Shown here in pieces: positions 62,701-64,000 of a stretch of 64,000 bases of DNA. The stretch spans positions 124,001-188,000 of the forward strand of contig JAWPHD010001326.1 in NCBI GenBank assembly GCA_037043455.1. Reading direction: 5' to 3'. The DNA comes from Cyrtodaria siliqua (taxonomy: Eukaryota > Mollusca > Bivalvia > Adapedonta > Hiatellidae). The stretch's first letter is position 1, and the number at the start of each line of letters is the position of its first letter. The translations under genes and the position numbers were made by a program. The notes under the pieces were generated by a model. It did not search any database. It saw only the letters and a list, made by a program, of their open reading frames with translations, and was not told where the DNA came from.

Positions 62701-63312
62701 TAACAAGTAACTGTCCATGTTATCTTTGTCAGCATCAAAGTATGGTAACTTCGAACCTTTTAACTTCCCAGAATAACTATCTTTCCCTACAGTTCCACTG
62801 TCCTTACTATGTGTCTTAGCTGCTTCCAACTCTAAAGCTAACTTACGATCAAACTCCTTTTGCTCCCTTTCCATTATCATCTTAGCCTTAGCTAGTCTAC
62901 CATCTGTTTCGAACCTCTCATGTTCTAACTCTTGCTTCTCCCTTACTATTCTACTTTCATCATCTCGCGTCTCTTTAGCTAACCTGCCTTCTAATTCTAG
63001 CTTCTCTTTATCAGCATCTAGCTTCTCTTTAGCTAATCTACTTTCTAATTCTAACCTCTCCTTATCAGCATCTAGCTTCTCTTTATCATCATCTCGCTTC
63101 TCTTTAGCTAATCTACCTTCTAATTCTAGCTTCTCTTTAGCTAACCTACTTTCGAATTCTAGCCTATCTTTCTCCAATTCTCTTTCCTTAAGTCTAAATT
63201 CCCTTTCCCTAGCCTGTTCGTCTTTAACAAAGGTTCTAAGCTCCTCTCCAGCATAACCTAACTCCTTACCCATTTCCGTAAGATCCTTTATGGACGTCAT
63301 GGTTATAGACAT
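59710..63312 (-). CDS. Gag-protease-integrase polyprotein with RT-RNase H deleted
   Basis: One uninterrupted 1,200-codon frame. Residues 30-165 are a charged coiled coil built of RLAKEKLELEG-type repeats, 185-350 a gag/capsid-like helical region, and 405-417 a CCHC zinc knuckle (CRHC...H....C) in Gly/Arg-rich sequence. A retropepsin-like DTG is at 520-522. Integrase follows: zinc motif H707, H714, C744, C747; catalytic D777, D837, E873 (35 residues between the last two); GPFY at 1014-1017. After an acidic linker come a RT N-terminal edge (TDVVQCSFKHTLAKPIR, about 1126-1141) and, 50 residues later, the RNase H end motif NIGADYLSR (1190-1198) before the stop. RT and RNase H active sites are absent. 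Protease and integrase residues look intact. Confidence 0.93.
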   Translation of the reverse strand: MSITMTSIKDLTEMGKELGYAGEELRTFVKDEQAREREFRLKERELEKDRLEFESRLAKEKLELEGRLAKEKRDDDKEKLDADKERLELESRLAKEKLDADKEKLELEGRLAKETRDDESRIVREKQELEHERFETDGRLAKAKMIMEREQKEFDRKLALELEAAKTHSKDSGTVGKDSYSGKLKGSKLPYFDADKDNMDSYLLRFERYAELQEWTKDKWAVHLSALLKGKALDVFSRLPSLDALDYDKLKDALLKRFELTEEGFRKRFRACLPEKGESFIQFISRSRNYLDRWLELGKVAQTYQGLIDFLLRDQLFNVCSRDLFLFLKERKLTSVGEMATQADQFAEARGGAHNVVSKDRTFRDRQGDDHKQKGQSGNYRGGGSSMGARGGSNSGNIGRPFIRCRHCNGNHASHECRKAVKVSAVVDNFSENSRVDNNVGSQNQGFNNPWNFGRGRGGQNRGRGRGRGSNSPVIKTESSSCCVKSDGVMAKIGTCLFPYANLPTADGRVNGTDVIVMRDTGCTGVVVRRSLVTDDQLVGKQSPCMLLNKSVEHVPIARIDVDTPFFKGTTEALCMDDPMYDLTIGNIDGSALPVMSDFRSSISNAVETRAQVQKQAQAYRKLKVPAAVGDISKAEFIEAQTQDESLGPCKVKAKDGVVKKCKGSGSCKFVHKNRLLYREFEDSGSRQFHQLVVPTQYRTTVLKVAHESIMGGHLGVKKTSDRVLAEFYWPGVSGDVTRYCRSCDVCQRTVPKGRVTKVHLGQMPLIDTPFKRVAVDIVGPIFPVSDRKNRYILTMVDYATRYPEAVALPSIETERVAEALVDMFSRLGVPEEMLTDCGSQFTSELMAEVSRLLSLRQIMTTPYHPMCNGLVERFNGTLKQMLRRMCTERPKDWDKYLNALLFAFREVPQESLGFSPFELLYGRSVRGPMRILREMWAGEVDSDEVKTTYQYVLDLKEKLEETCKIAQSQLVKASTKYKRYYDQKARARKFKIDDQVLLLLPTDNNKLLLQWKGPFYVRGIVNTMDYRIEINGKLKTFHANMLKEYISRTDNVQQGVLTVVNVAVIEDSEEDSSEDTSPMYFPTSVGKETAADVDISGMLSVTEKREISRLDSECSTVRSDKSRPTDVVQCSFKHTLAKPIRETRDPTPFRKQYTGNAMDAMCKVGVLVVTGSSVISNRKVGVIDRGKHNIGADYLSRRT

Positions 63313-63953
63313 TGTGAACTACACACTACAATAATTACAATACACACGTCACTAATAATTCTACTCAACTAACTACTAATGGTAAGTCACTGTGTCCTCA
63401 GTAAATACCTGGGCATCATCATCGGACAAGTTACATACACATTAGTACTAGCGCTAACTACTAACGATTATGTGTAGATAGTATCTAGCTTCCACAAAAC
63501 ATATGCACTACATAAAATATCTTAATTTGATATTGGACATAAACCTTAAACAATCATCGAAATGTGTATAACATGTACATGTATATTTACTTCTCCCATC
63601 AATATAAGTATACTCGAGTGTCACAACATGAGTAGAACGTCTTGTTCGCCAACCTAATTGGATACTATATGTATATCAAGGGAGGTAAAAACAAACACCC
63701 AAATTATTGAGCAAAAGTGCCTCAGACCCACTCGTGTAGACCACTGCGACCTCGCGCCAAGGAAAGAACGGACAAAACAACAGTTTGGACTCACCCTACC
63801 CTTGTCGTGTCTTGACTTCCAAGCTGTGGCCGTGATCGTCGACAGTCGCCTTGATGGATCAGAGGGTGGTACACAATTCTAAAATAATAAGTAGAGATTT
63901 AGTATATCATCATAAAGATCACTTATTGATTCTTTCCCTCCGTAGTCGCCAAA
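63313..63953 (-). other. Retrotransposon leader region
   Basis: About 640 bp between the primer site and the polyprotein ATG. It has no frame with family similarity. It should contain packaging and translation signals, none of which can be recognised. Confidence 0.5.
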
Positions 63954-63973
63954 AATCCCACTTCTGAAAACCA
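63954..63973 (-). other. Primer binding site, leucine-tRNA-like
   Basis: Two bases inside the 5' LTR the minus strand reads TGGTTTTCAGAAGTGGGATT. Apart from a one-base length change near the start, it resembles the complement of a tRNA-Leu 3' end (TGGTGTCAGAAGTGGGAT type). The tRNA assignment is from memory. Confidence 0.55.
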
Positions 63974-63975
63974 GT

Positions 63976-64000
63976 TGTCACAGGATGACCTTAGTGGTTG
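63976..64000 (-). repeat. 5' LTR, first 25 bp only
   Basis: TGTCACAGGATGACCTTAG and the next six bases match position 57861 onward exactly. The rest of the 5' LTR lies beyond the window edge. Confidence 0.85.

Larger units (their letters stand above)
57861..64000 (-). mobile_element. Ty3/Gypsy-type (Gmr1-like) LTR retrotransposon, runs off the window
   Basis: The element reads right to left: 5' LTR (only 63976-64000 in the window), leucine-tRNA-like primer site, 660-bp leader, one gag-protease-integrase ORF, purine tract, 3' LTR (57861-59424). The first 25 bp of the LTR at 57861 and at 63976 are identical. Integrase carries a GPF/Y motif, a Gypsy hallmark, but lies before the RT remnant, the order of Gmr1-like elements. 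Nearly all RT-RNase H is missing, so this copy is non-autonomous. It sits inside a LINE. Confidence 0.9.

Overview
The window is animal nuclear DNA, most likely from a bivalve mollusc. Three intron-rich genes have metazoan orthologues, and the introns and spacers are AT-rich and packed with short tandem arrays, foldback elements, tRNA-derived SINEs and ACGG-rich tandem-repeat elements of the kind known from clams and oysters. The species cannot be fixed from the sequence alone. Most open reading frames of 60-160 codons here are chance frames in repeats and are not annotated.

Layout. (1) 94-26878, minus strand: CCDC61 (VFL3), a basal-body and centriolar-satellite protein. Fourteen phase-consistent coding exons (1,635 nt, 544 aa) are spread over 26.8 kb of repeat-filled introns. 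(2) 26879-27404: a 526-bp divergent promoter shared by CCDC61 and the next gene. (3) 27405-44673, plus strand: MRPS18A, a mitochondrial ribosomal protein of the bS18m family. Five exons (525 nt, 174 aa) are separated by introns that hold a 44-bp minisatellite, a 38-bp minisatellite, foldback elements and a 29-nt G run. (4) 44674-51901: a spacer of SINEs and tandem repeats. (5) 51902-54157, minus strand: RSPH9, a radial-spoke head protein. Five exons give 276 aa, the same length as I recall for human RSPH9, and one intron uses a GC-AG boundary. (6) 54158-56180: promoter, then a G-rich minisatellite. (7) 56180-57860: a decayed non-LTR retrotransposon. (8) 57861-64000 and beyond: a minus-strand Ty3/Gypsy-type LTR retrotransposon inserted into that LINE. 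Its 1,200-codon ORF reads gag-protease-integrase, followed only by the two edges of a deleted RT-RNase H. This is the rearranged domain order of Gmr1-like elements.

Two of the three host genes serve cilia (CCDC61 at the basal body, RSPH9 in the axonemal radial spoke). RSPH9 has an RFX X-box-like site about 90 bp upstream of its ATG. The mitochondrial gene MRPS18A has NRF-1-like and ETS-like sites in its promoter. MRPS18A and RSPH9 lie tail to tail, as I recall they do in human 6p21.1, which suggests old conserved microsynteny.

The most unusual content is mobile. It includes the RT-less Gmr1-like element, and a set of elements that share terminal hairpins but carry unrelated tandem-repeat interiors (pearl/Helentron-associated type). 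There are also several non-autonomous DNA transposons with clear target-site duplications (9 bp, 8 bp, 4 bp, TA) and a 2.8-kb palindrome that ends 40 bp from CCDC61 exon 1.
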